64,000 nucleotides of DNA from contig NEEC01000012.1 of NCBI GenBank assembly GCA_002189035.1, positions 310,001 through 374,000 on the forward strand. The letters run 5' to 3'. Below, in pieces: positions 1 through 11,014 of this stretch. The position numbers and the translations under genes were made by a program. Positions within the stretch are counted from its first letter, which is position 1, and each line of letters opens with the position of its first letter. Source of the stretch: Utricularia gibba. Lineage: Eukaryota > Streptophyta > Magnoliopsida > Lamiales > Lentibulariaceae. Under the pieces are notes generated by a model. That model was not told the origin of the DNA, made no database searches, and saw only the letters and a list, made by a program, of their open reading frames with translations.

Positions 1-2
1 GA

Positions 3-197
3 CCTTCGAGACGAGATAGTAATCTACTATCTCTAGATTTTCATCCTCCATCTTTCTCCAATTTTCGGCATTCTTCCTATGATGGACCACCAGCCACATC
101 TACCCAGCCTTCATATGCCCCTGCTCGAAATTTAATATCGCACCTACATTCATCTGATTTTACATCAAGCTCCAAGCCACAATCAAGCAAGCAATAG
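3..197 (+). CDS. Partial 3' end of an unidentified coding region
   Basis: Frame 3 is open from the first bases of the window to a TAG at 195-197, giving 64 codons with no start in view. The peptide is rich in Ser, Pro and His (for example DFHPPSFSNFRHSS and SYAPARNL) and ends in KPQSSKQ. An open frame of this length with normal-looking codons is unusual in DNA that turns about 70% AT right after the stop, so it may be the last exon of a gene lying to the left. I do not recognise the family; the composition suggests a disordered C-terminal tail. It could also be a chance open frame. Confidence 0.35.
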   Translation, partial: PSRRDSNLLSLDFHPPSFSNFRHSSYDGPPATSTQPSYAPARNLISHLHSSDFTSSSKPQSSKQ

Positions 198-865
198 GGC
201 AAAAGAGTTAGCTGGGGAAAAGCAATGGTAAAGAAAATTCTACCTTCTTAGAAAAAATGATGTAAGATTGTTATCAATATACCAATTTTATAAATATTGT
301 TAACAAAATACCAATCTTTTTAAAGTTTTCGTTTTTTTCCATATTTCAAAGTTATAAAAATATCATAATTAAACCTAATATTGAATCACCCCCTTTAATA
401 GAATTTATAAATTGAAAAATATAGATTTATAAACAAAAAATTGTTAACATAATATAAATAAAACTCAATACCGAAAAAACTTAACAAATTTAAATCCAAT
501 AATTATGAATGCTACATCCCACTCCGTAGAATAATAAAATTGAAAATATCTTCAAAAATAATTAAAACAAAATAATGAATGTTGCACCCTACTACATATA
601 GTTTGTAATAAAAAATTATAGTTACATTTAAATTTTAATATAGTACAATGTTAAGTTTTATATATGTTATTTGATAATAAAAAAATATTTTACAAGAAAA
701 AAGTTAATTGCAAAATATATATTTTTGCAAATGAAATAGGCCTCACACATCTATATATTTTAGTTACGTTGATGATAAACGAAAAATTTACACGTCGTAT
801 ATGTAAATCTTACTATCAAATAAATTTATAACCTAATACACATTAAAACATAATATAATTATGAG
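198..865. other. AT-rich intergenic DNA, no gene seen
   Basis: Very AT-rich sequence with many stops in all frames. The short phrase 'aaaacctaata' recurs here and again near 2030-2110, each time followed by 'gaat', 'aatgatgcacc' or similar, suggesting decayed low-copy repeats. No coding or RNA gene signal was recognised. Confidence 0.5.
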
Positions 866-869
866 CATA

Positions 870-1830
870 GTGGACTAGGGTCGAACACAAGGAGCTAGGT
901 GCTTGCTATGTGAAGGTCAATGCAAGGAATCAGTGTCACGTTAGTAAAATTGGTCTTAGCTAGGACTAAGGCAGAACTAAAACGAAATACAGTAAAGAAA
1001 AGTAATAAGTTCTGGAGCTCGGTTAATTCTGGAATGGAATGGGTGATGACTTGGGACTCCTAGGAGATTTATGCTAATCACTAAATAAGCTCACACAAAC
1101 CACAAATCATACAACTAACTCACAAGATCTAGGTCTACCCGAATTCTTGTTTTTCCCCCTAATCTTTGATCTACCTCTAATTAGGGTTTTTAAGTTGGGT
1201 TTCACTATTTCTCCCTCCTGGATCTATCTTGGTTTGTTAAGGAAGTGGCGTGATTTATGGTTTATTAGGTCTAAAGATGGATTAACATATTTCTCCCTCT
1301 TTCATCCCAAGGCACCCCCTCCCTAAGTGCTTAGCCACTCATAACAAAGGAAAGGAAAACGTTTTCATAGCATATCCTAAGCAACATCCTAGTTACAAAT
1401 GCTAAACAACAACGAGCAGTATATAGTAGTAGTAGGAAAGACAATTTGTTCACATAGGAAATCCAAATCTAGTCTTAGCTAGGAACAGTAAGAATCAAGA
1501 ACGAAAATAAATCTCCAATGAGAAGCTGTGTTCTTCTGGTTCGTCGCTCCATTTCCTCCTCTATCCAGAAAAATTCTCCAGAAACTTGTTCGTGAGTCTC
1601 CAAGGGGAGATCTGCCTTCTCTCTCCAACCTTCCCTCCTTTTGTTCAAAATCTCTCTTTTTTCCTCCTTGGATTTTGTGTATACCACTTTTCAGACTTTT
1701 GGACTCATCTTCTACCACTACACTGTGCATATTCGGCTCCTTGGGATTTGTGTTGCGACCTGCACTGCATTACTCAAATAAAACTATTAGAAGGTTGGGA
1801 CTAAATTGCATATTTAGTCCCAACTAAGAC
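870..1830 (+). repeat. LTR-like dispersed repeat, family A, copy 1
   Basis: This ~1 kb stretch matches 41.43-42.62 kb in the same order. Shared landmarks are a 'ggtcgaacacaaggagc..gtgcttgct' start, repeated 'aggtctaccc' and 'acctctaa' blocks, a 'caaggcaccc..ccta..cttagccactcat' block, a pyrimidine-rich 'cctctctcc' block, and a terminal stem-loop around a TTTAGTCC motif. It has no long frame of its own; the ORFs at 1475-1827 are low-complexity Phe/Ser/Pro-rich. By length and lack of coding it may be a solo LTR or a non-autonomous retroelement, but no target duplication was found. Confidence 0.5.
1794..1824 (+). repeat. Perfect 13-bp stem-loop at the end of repeat A copy 1
   Basis: GTTGGGACTAAAT (1794-1806) pairs with ATTTAGTCCCAAC (1812-1824) around a 5-base loop. 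The second copy of the repeat carries a different but equally perfect stem at the same relative place (42589-42616). Confidence 0.7.
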
Positions 1831-1839
1831 TTAATTGGC

Positions 1840-3250
1840 ACTACTACGGTACTTATGTGCAAAAATATAGAACTAGCCAATAAAACATAATTTTGTAGTA
1901 CAAAATGAGTAAATTCCATGCATTGAGTCACTCAAAAATATGTGTTATCATCTGACAAGTATATTCTATATATAAAACCGATATATGTACAAAACATAAT
2001 AATCTGAAAATTTACAAACATAATTAAAACCTAATATTAAATGATGCACCCTACTTCATAGGATCATATAACCTTAAAAATTTACAAATATAATTAAAAC
2101 CTAATAAGCACCACATCCTGTAAAAGTATAAAACCAAAAAATTTATAAACTAATAAAAAAGATATATAAAGTGAACAACTTATAAATATAACATTACTAA
2201 AAATCTAATACTAATCACTCGATTGGATTTATAACAAAAAGATTTTCAAGTAAATAAATAAATAATTTTTAAACAACAATACGCATTGAAAAATATTAGT
2301 GTGATTCATTTATAAGCAACAATATGCATTTTTATAACAATACATATTTTTAAACAACAGTATTTTAAATTAAAAGATAATTAAAAAAATTAGGGTTTCG
2401 AAATATGTATATAATGTAAGAGATTTATTTTTTTTTGTTAATAGTTTAATATATTTCAATTTAATCATTGTGTTATATAGTATGGTTGAAAAAAATTATG
2501 ATTTATTTTGGGTAATGATTTTCATATCTTTTACATATAAAAATTAATATGCAAATCATTTTTAATGTGATTTTTTATTAAATAAATAAAATATTTCAGT
2601 ATTTATATTCATATTAATGAAAATGCACATGACATTTCTTATAAAAAATGAATATATTCATTATATTATTAATGTTTAATATTGATAATTGATATATTAA
2701 TAATATTTAATATACTTTTTAAAATTATAATATTTTGTGATTAATTCGGATTTGACCGGTCAAATACAGGTTTTGAACCAGACCGGCTCCATTCCAGTCT
2801 AGTTTGAAATACCTCACATAAGAAAGATAATTGATGGATGAGAATGCAAGAAGTACAGCCTGCGATTATGTTGGATCGACGGGTGAGAACATAGGGAATA
2901 CAGACTGTGATTGCGTTGGACCCCAAGATCCACTGAAAATCATGTAAAAACAGTATAAAACATATATTTTACAAAGCATTTCAAAATCATGTGTATTTTG
3001 TCAATCATTTTTTTAAATTGTGTATTTTACTAATTTTCTCAATTACTTTTCACATACTAAAGTATTCTTTGTGATACTTGGTGGTGAAAAACCATTGGCT
3101 CATGCATGAATTATATTCAAAATATAATTTATCCCATCTATCAAATATCATGTTTTCTTTTTCTTATTTAATTATCATTTTATATATTTTCTACCAAACA
3201 TACTCAAAGTGAATTTGAGAGGAATGAAGATCATTTCCTTCGTGTGTGAT
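1840..3250. other. AT-rich intergenic DNA with a small GC island
   Basis: Mostly AT-rich DNA with no gene. At 2745-2930 there is a GC-richer island with 'tttgaccggtcaaa' and 'ccagaccggctcc'. Similar 'ttgaccggttt..tctgaccagtc' wording occurs at the right end of a hAT relic (32515-32575), so this may be a terminal fragment of a related non-autonomous element. Confidence 0.4.
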
Positions 3251-3258
3251 TTTTACTT

Positions 3259-4002
3259 TCAAGAAATGATTTGGAAATAAAAGATCATTGCAAATTTGGC
3301 CTTCAAATTTTTTAGTAGTTCTTGGAGTAGCGCCATTAAACTCCCTATTAGAATAATGTCATCTACGTACAGAAGGAGAACAATAGTGTCATTTCCATCA
3401 TGGAAAATAAATAATGATGGATCTGCAAGGCTACACATAAATCCAAAGTTTAGCAAGTATAACTTGAATCTATCAAACTAAGCACAGGATTCTTGTTTGA
3501 CACATGAAGTACATGTTTCAATTTACACACATATAGTGGATTTCATGTTAATGAACTCTGAGAGCGTTCCAGGGAGACACATTTTTTTACATCCAATTTC
3601 CCAATTTCTCATCAAGTCAATGGAAATAATCAGCCTTATTGTACGTGATTGTATTATCAAAGAGAATGTTTTTTTTGTAATCTACTTCATCAACTTGATT
3701 AAATCCTTTCATTAAGAATCGTGCCTTTAGTTCATCAACTTGATTAACTTTCTTTGCAGAACCATTTGCATCCAATGGCATGTATATTATTGTTTTGAGG
3801 TATCAAATCCCATGTCTTGTTTCTGTAAGGTATCAAATTCCTCATTCATCTCCTCCTTCCATCCTTTATGTCCAAGCATTTCTTTCACCGATCTTGATTC
3901 TGATAGCATTGAAATGGATCTCAGCAAGTAGTAGGTATTTTGAGTGCAAGTTTTCATTTCGTATGTCCTATGAGGAGTAATATTTGCTATTTTTAAAATC
4001 AT
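3259..4002 (-). mobile_element. Ty1/copia reverse transcriptase relic
   Basis: On the minus strand the segment near 4000-3790 encodes a peptide with GWKEEMNEEFDTLQKQ, matching the start of copia reverse transcriptases (W..AM..E..AL). About 330 bases further on, 3456-3259 encodes FMCSLADPSLFIF then LLLYVDDIILIG, the conserved YVDD catalytic block. The segments are in order but in separate, interrupted frames, so this is an inactive fragment. No LTR, integrase or Gag was found next to it. Confidence 0.8.
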
Positions 4003-4159
4003 CAGAGCATTTAATGAATATTTAATTTAATCTATGATCTTGAATTTTTAGAGTATGATTTAGTCTTATTTTATGTCATTCGTAGTGTGAGAGTTTCAAT
4101 TTAAAACTGATATATCTCTTGGAAGGTTGCTATTATTGAAAATTTATCACAGGAGCAAG

Positions 4160-4560
4160 TGTCATTGTTGGTGATGGTTGACCAACAAGAGTTTTTTTCA
4201 TTCATTTCAGAATTGTTGTCTTAGTTCTCCATGGTTTTTAGTTGCCCTTCCATAGTTGTTTTTGTAAAATACTATTCATAGTGATATTTTAAATTTTTAT
4301 AATAAAAAAAACTATTCTCATAAATGACTTGGGAGTGAGTGAAGGTAGAATATGTATTACGACAGACATGTGGACATCATACCATCAAATAAAAGGATAT
4401 ATGGCTAGACAATTCAACTCCTTATTGACATTTAAAATCTATGACCATGATGCTTTTTGTGAAGAATCTACATCCACATTAATTTCTTCTTCACATGAAT
4501 TGAGGCTAGCCTCCTCCATAGCACATTTTTTGCTGTCAAAAATCTCATCACTATTTAGCA
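4160..4560 (+). mobile_element. hAT transposase relic
   Basis: The plus-strand frame from 4329 reads GVSEGRICITTDMWTSYHQI, matching the catalytic-core start of plant hAT (RICESLEEPER/DAYSLEEPER type) transposases, where the usual motif is GRICLTTDLWTS with a following G-Y-(L/M)-A. The frame degenerates within about 40 codons. The 5' part has stops and no terminal inverted repeats were found, so it is a small dead fragment. It is not obviously part of either better-preserved hAT element at 44-53 kb. Confidence 0.65.
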
Positions 4561-4949
4561 AGAAGCATTTTAATTTTTTCCCCATAAAAACATAATGCAC
4601 ATCCTCTTTTAGAATATTTTTACCTACATTTCTTATAATCCACCTAGTGAATCCTCTCTTATGTAGCTAAAAATATTACTACCACTATTGATTATGTATT
4701 ATACATTATATATTATCTTCCTCATAAAAACATAATATTCATCTTCTCTTAGAATATATGAGACCTCAGTTGTTGTGCTCCTACGTTGTCTAACATAACA
4801 ATCGGGGTATAGTGATAATAAGAATAAAAGCAAACTCAAAAAAAATTTATTTGATCAATACATATTTACTTCATTTAAAAATTTAACATCCTTACCATTC
4901 ATCAATTCTTTTTAACTATATCCTATTCACTTTTTGTAGTCACACTAGT

Positions 4950-5970
4950 CCTCAAGTAAATCCAAGATAGTAAAATGACAGTTCTTCTCATAGACAAACT
5001 CTAGTTATTAGCTTTTATCTCTACTAAATTTTCAAATACATTTAATCCAATCAAAACTAATTTAATAATATTTCTTTTTATCTTTATCACACAGCATGAT
5101 TACCTAAAATAGCTATTACATCACCAAAGTCTCTTGAGCACTCTCCTAACACCAATGTATCATCAACGAATTGTACATGTGCCAATTTTAGATCATCTCT
5201 TCCACTCATTATCCAAACTTACCCACTTATTTCTCTATTGTAATGGACTATTTCTATCACACAAAAAAAACATGAATGTAGCCCATTGAATCTCTCTTTG
5301 TAATACCTTTTTTTATTAGAAAGAAGTTCACTAGAGAACCATTCACTAATATAGCTCCTGAAGTTGTATAAAGTAATGATGAAATATATGATATTCACTT
5401 CATTGAGAAATCCATTTCATTTATTATCCTAAGCAATGTGTTCTAATATAGCTTCATCAAGGTTTTTCTTTCTAATTCGTTGATGAAATCTGTTTGCTAC
5501 GACTTTATAACAATCTCATATAGCATCCCAATTAGACTTATCGCCCTGTTGTTTAAAATGGATATCAATATTTTTTTCTTCAAAATTAGACAAAAAGAGG
5601 TGTTTGATCCATATATATTATAGAAGTGGTCTTATATTCTTTTACTAAATTCATGATGTCCTCTTTTACTATTTAGAAACTTTTTATAACTCCAAAAGAG
5701 AAACCAATTGATCCCAATGTCTTATTATCTCCACAACTGAAAAAGGTTCCATTTATTTCTTGCTAGGTGTTGACATTATCTATTAGTCTATATGAAGCTT
5801 TAAAAAGTCTGTTTGCTCTCCTCAACTCTTCCCATGGCTTGTCATCAACTTCATCCATATATAAATTATTGAAGAAAATATATACCTCTTCTTTCAATAC
5901 TCTCTGTTCTTTAATCCACTCACTATATAACATTCTTTAACCCTTCATTATGATGTATTTTATTAATTAT
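4950..5970 (-). mobile_element. L1-type LINE reverse transcriptase relic
   Basis: Reading the minus strand from about 5550 to 5120 gives NRAISLIGMLYEIVIKS (compare FRPISL.G..YKI.AK of plant L1 elements), then ILVNGSLVNFF (compare ..INGSP...F), then LAHVQFVDDTLVLGE, the FxDD catalytic block. Motif order and spacing fit a reverse transcriptase, with frameshifts and stops in between. The outer limits are approximate, and no poly(A) tail or target duplication was located. Confidence 0.65.
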
Positions 5971-5999
5971 GTGCAACTAAACTATCTTCTGTGTTGTCA

Positions 6000-8900
6000 C
6001 CTGAACCTTCCACTTCCATTTTATTAAAATTGTGGTTTTGATGTGTAAATCTTAAGCATAGAATGTGCATGGTGAGAGTATCTGGAATGAGGTCTCAACA
6101 CGAACCTTGTGCCTTGACACTTAATGAGTTATCGGAGATTGCAATATGCCTAGGAGAGGAGGGCACAATAGGTATGTGCACCCATAGTCAAGTTTCTAGC
6201 CTATCTCCTAAGAGGATCAACCACCTTCACCAGAAAATGGTTTAGTTAACGATCTAGCACCTAGAGTGCAAGTTGCAGGTCATTACAAGGGTTTCATGGT
6301 GATTGTTGTATTTGATATATATTCTATTTTTTGAAAAGTGGTCTAGAAGTAGTTTTGTTTATCAAACACAAATAACTTCTATTTCTAAAGGCTTAAAAAT
6401 CTAAAAGTAAATCTTATTTCTAAGAAGTTATGGAATTCCAACTTTTACTTTATCTGAAGTATTTTTTGAAAAATATTTTTAAGAAACTATATCAAACAAA
6501 GGTTAGTTAATTTTACATACGCCAGCGATCCTCGACCCAATTGATATTCCTCCCGTGCCTTTTGAGTTATTTCTGTGCCTATGTCAAATGTAACAGGCCC
6601 AAATGGCCCACTATCATGGTTCCATAGGCGGGCTTCTATTGCACCATGGACATTATGTAAGAGTCATTTAGGATGGAACCAACTTATGTTTTTAGAAATA
6701 TGTTTCTCAAAAAGAAAATAAATTTAAATTACGTGTTATTTTTCAAGACATTACATATAATACTTTCTATTTTATTATAAACATGTTTTTAGATAAATAG
6801 AATCAAATAAATCAGTAGATATTGAAAAATAGAGTAGGAATGGCCACGAAGGATCGTCCAATTCGGACATAATCGCAGTCAAATAGGATTACTTTTACCA
6901 ACTTATAAAAATTTCGTAATTTTGGAGTGTTGCATAACCAGTATGTGCCACGAATTCGTTTTGTATGCCATGGAAAATGTTGAAAGGAAAAAAAACAGCA
7001 AATAGAATATTGAAATTGATGGGAAGAGAATGGAATGCAAGTGTATCCATCGCTCTCATCCCAACTGGATGCTACTGCTCTTCAAGTGATCTTCATCGCA
7101 TACACGTGAATGATTATTAAAATACAACAAAATATATCTAATTATTAGCTATGGGCCCTACAATTGCACATTGTCAATCGTTATTAATCAAATGTTATTT
7201 TTGTTAACGAATATATTATAGTATATGGTTGCTGAGTGTGGTACAGCATGTTAATATAATTTTTTTGATTATTTATCTAATATATTTTCATGTCTACTTT
7301 TTCAATTTAATGTAATGAGTTTTGTTATATTTTAGTTATATTCTTCTTTTGAACATTGTCGAATATGATCTAAATATTTATGTTTTTCTAAATATTATCT
7401 AATAATAAATATAGATATAAAATACTATACTATTCATATTTGTATTTTTTTAAAAAAGAAATAAGTATAATTTAATATTTTTTTAATATTTATGAACAGA
7501 GTATGATTATTATTCAAACAATCTATAAAAATTGTTATTGTTCAAGTTTCATGTTGTTAGGATGGTTATTCTTCAAAATAGCCCTTTTATAAACTGTAGT
7601 GTTTTTTTTTTCTCAAAATAACCCCTTTTTTTTGAATATGTTTATCGCCGAAATTCGACCATCGGCCTGTGGCTTACAACTATCATTCTTTTGTAGGTAG
7701 GGCAAGGCATGTTGCGAAAAAGAAGAGAGTTTCTTTCTTTTTTTTTTTTTAGGAGGATGCATCCATTTTGTACGAAGGCAAAAGGCTTGGGTGCGGTGTC
7801 AGGGTCCCAAGGGAGACTGCCACAAAGTTGGCTCCACGTTACTCTTCTTTATCTTTCAACGCGCTACTCCCATCTTGCTTCAGTGCCTTACATCCCAAGC
7901 ACCTTCCCATCGCATCTTTCAGGATACAACTGGCGTGATGCGCGGAATTGCATATACAATTCGAGTCTGTAGAGCAACTTTTTCTGGGGAAAAAAGGCAA
8001 GCAACGTAGGGATGGGATGGGTTTATACGTGGGAGCAGTCTGGGAAATGATAGTGTTTGGTCCTGAGCTATGTAACCACACCAACCATTATTTGAACGTC
8101 GGGAGGGCGACACTACGCATCATCCACTCCGAATCTTTACGAGCGAGTCACTCCCTGGCTACGAGTGTGATGTCTTTAACTCCGTTTTCCACACCAAGAG
8201 GAATGAATCTAAACCGACATCCGGTTCGATAGTGGCGAGGGGTCGATCGGTTTCGATTGGGCGGACGAAGCTTCACAGTTCACACCCAGCAATAATGGAT
8301 ACCATTGCAAATTGAAACAACCATTTAAAGCGCCGACACCGAGTGTTTATTGGAATTGAGCATAGCTTTCAAGCAAGCTGGAAAATGGCAATTAATGTAT
8401 CTTGATAATACAAGGCAAGTGAACACCATATTTTATGAGTAAATTTGCTAAGAACCTCCATTTTAAAAAAATGAAAATAATGTTACTTGTGACAGTGGGA
8501 TATGTGAAAAGGATGAGGATCCATCGTGTGGGTACTATGGGGAAAGCACGTGGTACGACGGACAGCGATGCAGTTCCCCTCTCGAAAGGAATTGGGGGGC
8601 TCTTGTACATTTTTCACCCGAGCATAGATAGAATACAGTATTGATCAACCCCACTCTCCGGAAAACGACGTCGTCTTGCCTAATTCCAACCACAGGTTAG
8701 CGGGGCCTTCACCCCGTGTGTGTTCTGTAACGCTCATGTTTTGTGTCGCGTTGCGAGCGTGAAAGTAGCAAACAATAATAATAATAAATATCATTATATT
8801 ATTTGCGAAAAATAAAATGGTATGGATCGGAAATGCAGGATCGCGGTCTATCTTTGTCACACGACGCGATTTGTAGGGCCCACTGTTGCCACCTCCCTCC

Positions 8901-9900
8901 TGTCCCATCATTAATACATGAATTCATTTTTACTATTTTTTTTTTATAAAATTGGGGTCATTTATTCATTCATGGACCGGTTATTTTCATACATATATCA
9001 GCAGACCCTACTTGTGTAATTGACTGGAAATATGATAAATTAAAAGGTCTATTTTTAAAAAAACCTTTCAAAATTAATTTTATTAATTTTTTAGTAATCC
9101 TCGTTTATTGGGTTTACTTTTTTAAACCTCATTTATTGGTTCCTACTGATAGCCCATTAAGTGAACCCTGTAACAAGCAATTAATTAATTTATTTATTAA
9201 GTGGTGACCGCAAATATTGCTGAAATTAATATGTTATTTGGTTTAATAAATTGCATTTAATTAAAAACGAAGCTTGGGGGGCGGACAAGCCGAGAGGAGC
9301 AACAGCTGCGTAGGATTGGGGTTAGGAGGCAGTAATCGGGTGCAGCCGCAGGCCACGGTACCCGGGGGGATGGGATTGGTTATCGAATTTAAATATATTG
9401 AAAATATTTTAATATAAACATATAAAAATAAGATGAAATATATTTAATAAAAAAGAATCAGAATATGTAATTAAATAATTGTCGGCGAGAGGGCAATTGG
9501 GACGCAAAGAACGTAACCATACAACAGTGACTGAGAATATCTGAATCGAAATAGCATGTTGCCTGTTCCTAACAGCGGGAAACGTTGTTAAAAAGCTTGC
9601 TGTAAAGTGGAAAAACAAAATGAAAATATAAATATAATATTAATTTTTAACATATTAAATAATTTTATAAAATAAACATACAAGTTTTTTTAAAGAGGAG
9701 TTGTTCTTGTAACTTAGCGGTAAAATGTGGAAGAAAGAAAGCAAGTTGCAACGATCCTGAGACTGTGGTGAGGGAGTATCTGGCTTCGGCAATGAGAGAA
9801 GAAAAGAAAAAGATCAGGATCTGGGTGATTGTAATTGTTCTTTGGAGCTTTCCAACGGCTTGGTGAAGTTGGCGACACCAGAGCAGAAAGAAGACAACGA
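6000..9900. other. Intergenic DNA, no supported gene
   Basis: AT-rich in 6.3-7.7 kb and 8.9-9.7 kb. A palindromic patch around 6330-6500 ('tttgtttatcaaacac' and later 'atatcaaacaaagg') looks MITE-like. Between 7.7 and 8.9 kb the sequence is more GC-balanced and several short ORFs occur on both strands, but they overlap one another, lack recognisable domains and show no consistent frame. The 9.3-9.4 kb patch is also GC-rich. No gene is supported. Confidence 0.4.
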
Positions 9901-10229
9901 CCTAAACCCCAGCTCGCCCACACATATTCACCTCTTTTTTAAAAGGGGGGCGGTGACGCTATATTGGAAGTGCATTTACGAGGAGGAGGAGGAGATGCCG
10001 TGCGAGACTGGGAAAGCAAGGCCCATATACTGAATTCTGTGTATTTTGATCTGGGAAACTCGGGGCATTGCTGCAGGTCATGTATTTTACAGTGTTTCAT
10101 GATTGTGGGTTGTGTCGAAAAAATGTGTTGTTGGTATATTTGGTTTGCTATTTGTGGAGGGAGTGGTGGAGTTTTTGAGGCCTGGAGTGTGATCGTAATG
10201 GTTACTTCGTTTTTCGTGTTCCCTCTTCC

Positions 10230-11014
10230 CCCACCCACCCCCAGCCTGGAGAGAAATATTATTTTTTTTTAAACTTTCCTCTTCTCTCTCTTGCTCCACT
10301 CGACATTTATTTCTTTGCTAATTGCTTCTCTTCTCTCCCAGTTTTTGTGTCGGTTTGCACGCGGTTGCGTATGTTCTCTTCTTGGATTCTGACTTCCGGG
10401 GCTTCTTTTTTTCTTGTTTCGTTTCTAGAATGAGCTTTTCTGGTGTGGGTGTCTGAATCATTTCTTCTCCAGTGGGAAAATGGTGGCTTCCTGTTAGATT
10501 TCAATAGCGTTTCAGTCATTTTTTAAATTTGGTTTGGGTGTTCATGTTTGATGGTAATTTCGTATTGAGTTGTGCTTGTTTCAGGTAACTTGGTTATCGT
10601 AAATCTGGATAAGGATTGTAAATGACTGAGCCTTCATTTTCATTTTGATGACTTTTAGAGGGAATGTCGTATTCATAGTGGTGTGATTGATTGATTCTGG
10701 TGGTCTATGCTTTTCACATAGCAATTTCATATTGTTGTATTGACGTAGTTGTTGGCTGATGACAAGAAAAATAAAAGATTTATTATCTTTAATTGAAGAT
10801 TGGACTTAGGAGCTTACATTCCTAGTATCTGCATATCTCCATGGTCTCTAAATTCTCTGAAATTCGTGGCTACCAAACGTTCTTAGAACAATGTAATCTG
10901 TGCTTGTGAGGTGTCAAGGAAGTGTGATTATGTAGCTTTTAGTTCATCAGTTCATTCTGATGTGATTGCGTATGATCTGATTCTGTTCGTCTTCATTCAT
11001 TTTTGTAGCTTTCA
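10230..11014 (+). promoter_or_regulatory. Probable 5' leader of the FPP gene, with a leader intron
   Basis: A pyrimidine-rich tract (10265-10430, many CTCTTCTC runs) typical of plant 5' leaders precedes the FPP start. The bases just before the start, 'cattttTGTAG|ctttcaATGG', contain a strong 3' splice site whose AG is at 11007-11008, so the leader is very likely split by an intron ending 6 bases before the ATG. The donor is uncertain; 'tttcaggtaact' near 10581 is one candidate. The transcription start is not resolved. Confidence 0.45.

Noticed and set aside
7709-8911. Cluster of short ORFs on both strands in a GC-balanced patch
   Set aside because: Frames overlap in all directions, have no conserved motif, and no consistent exon chain could be built.
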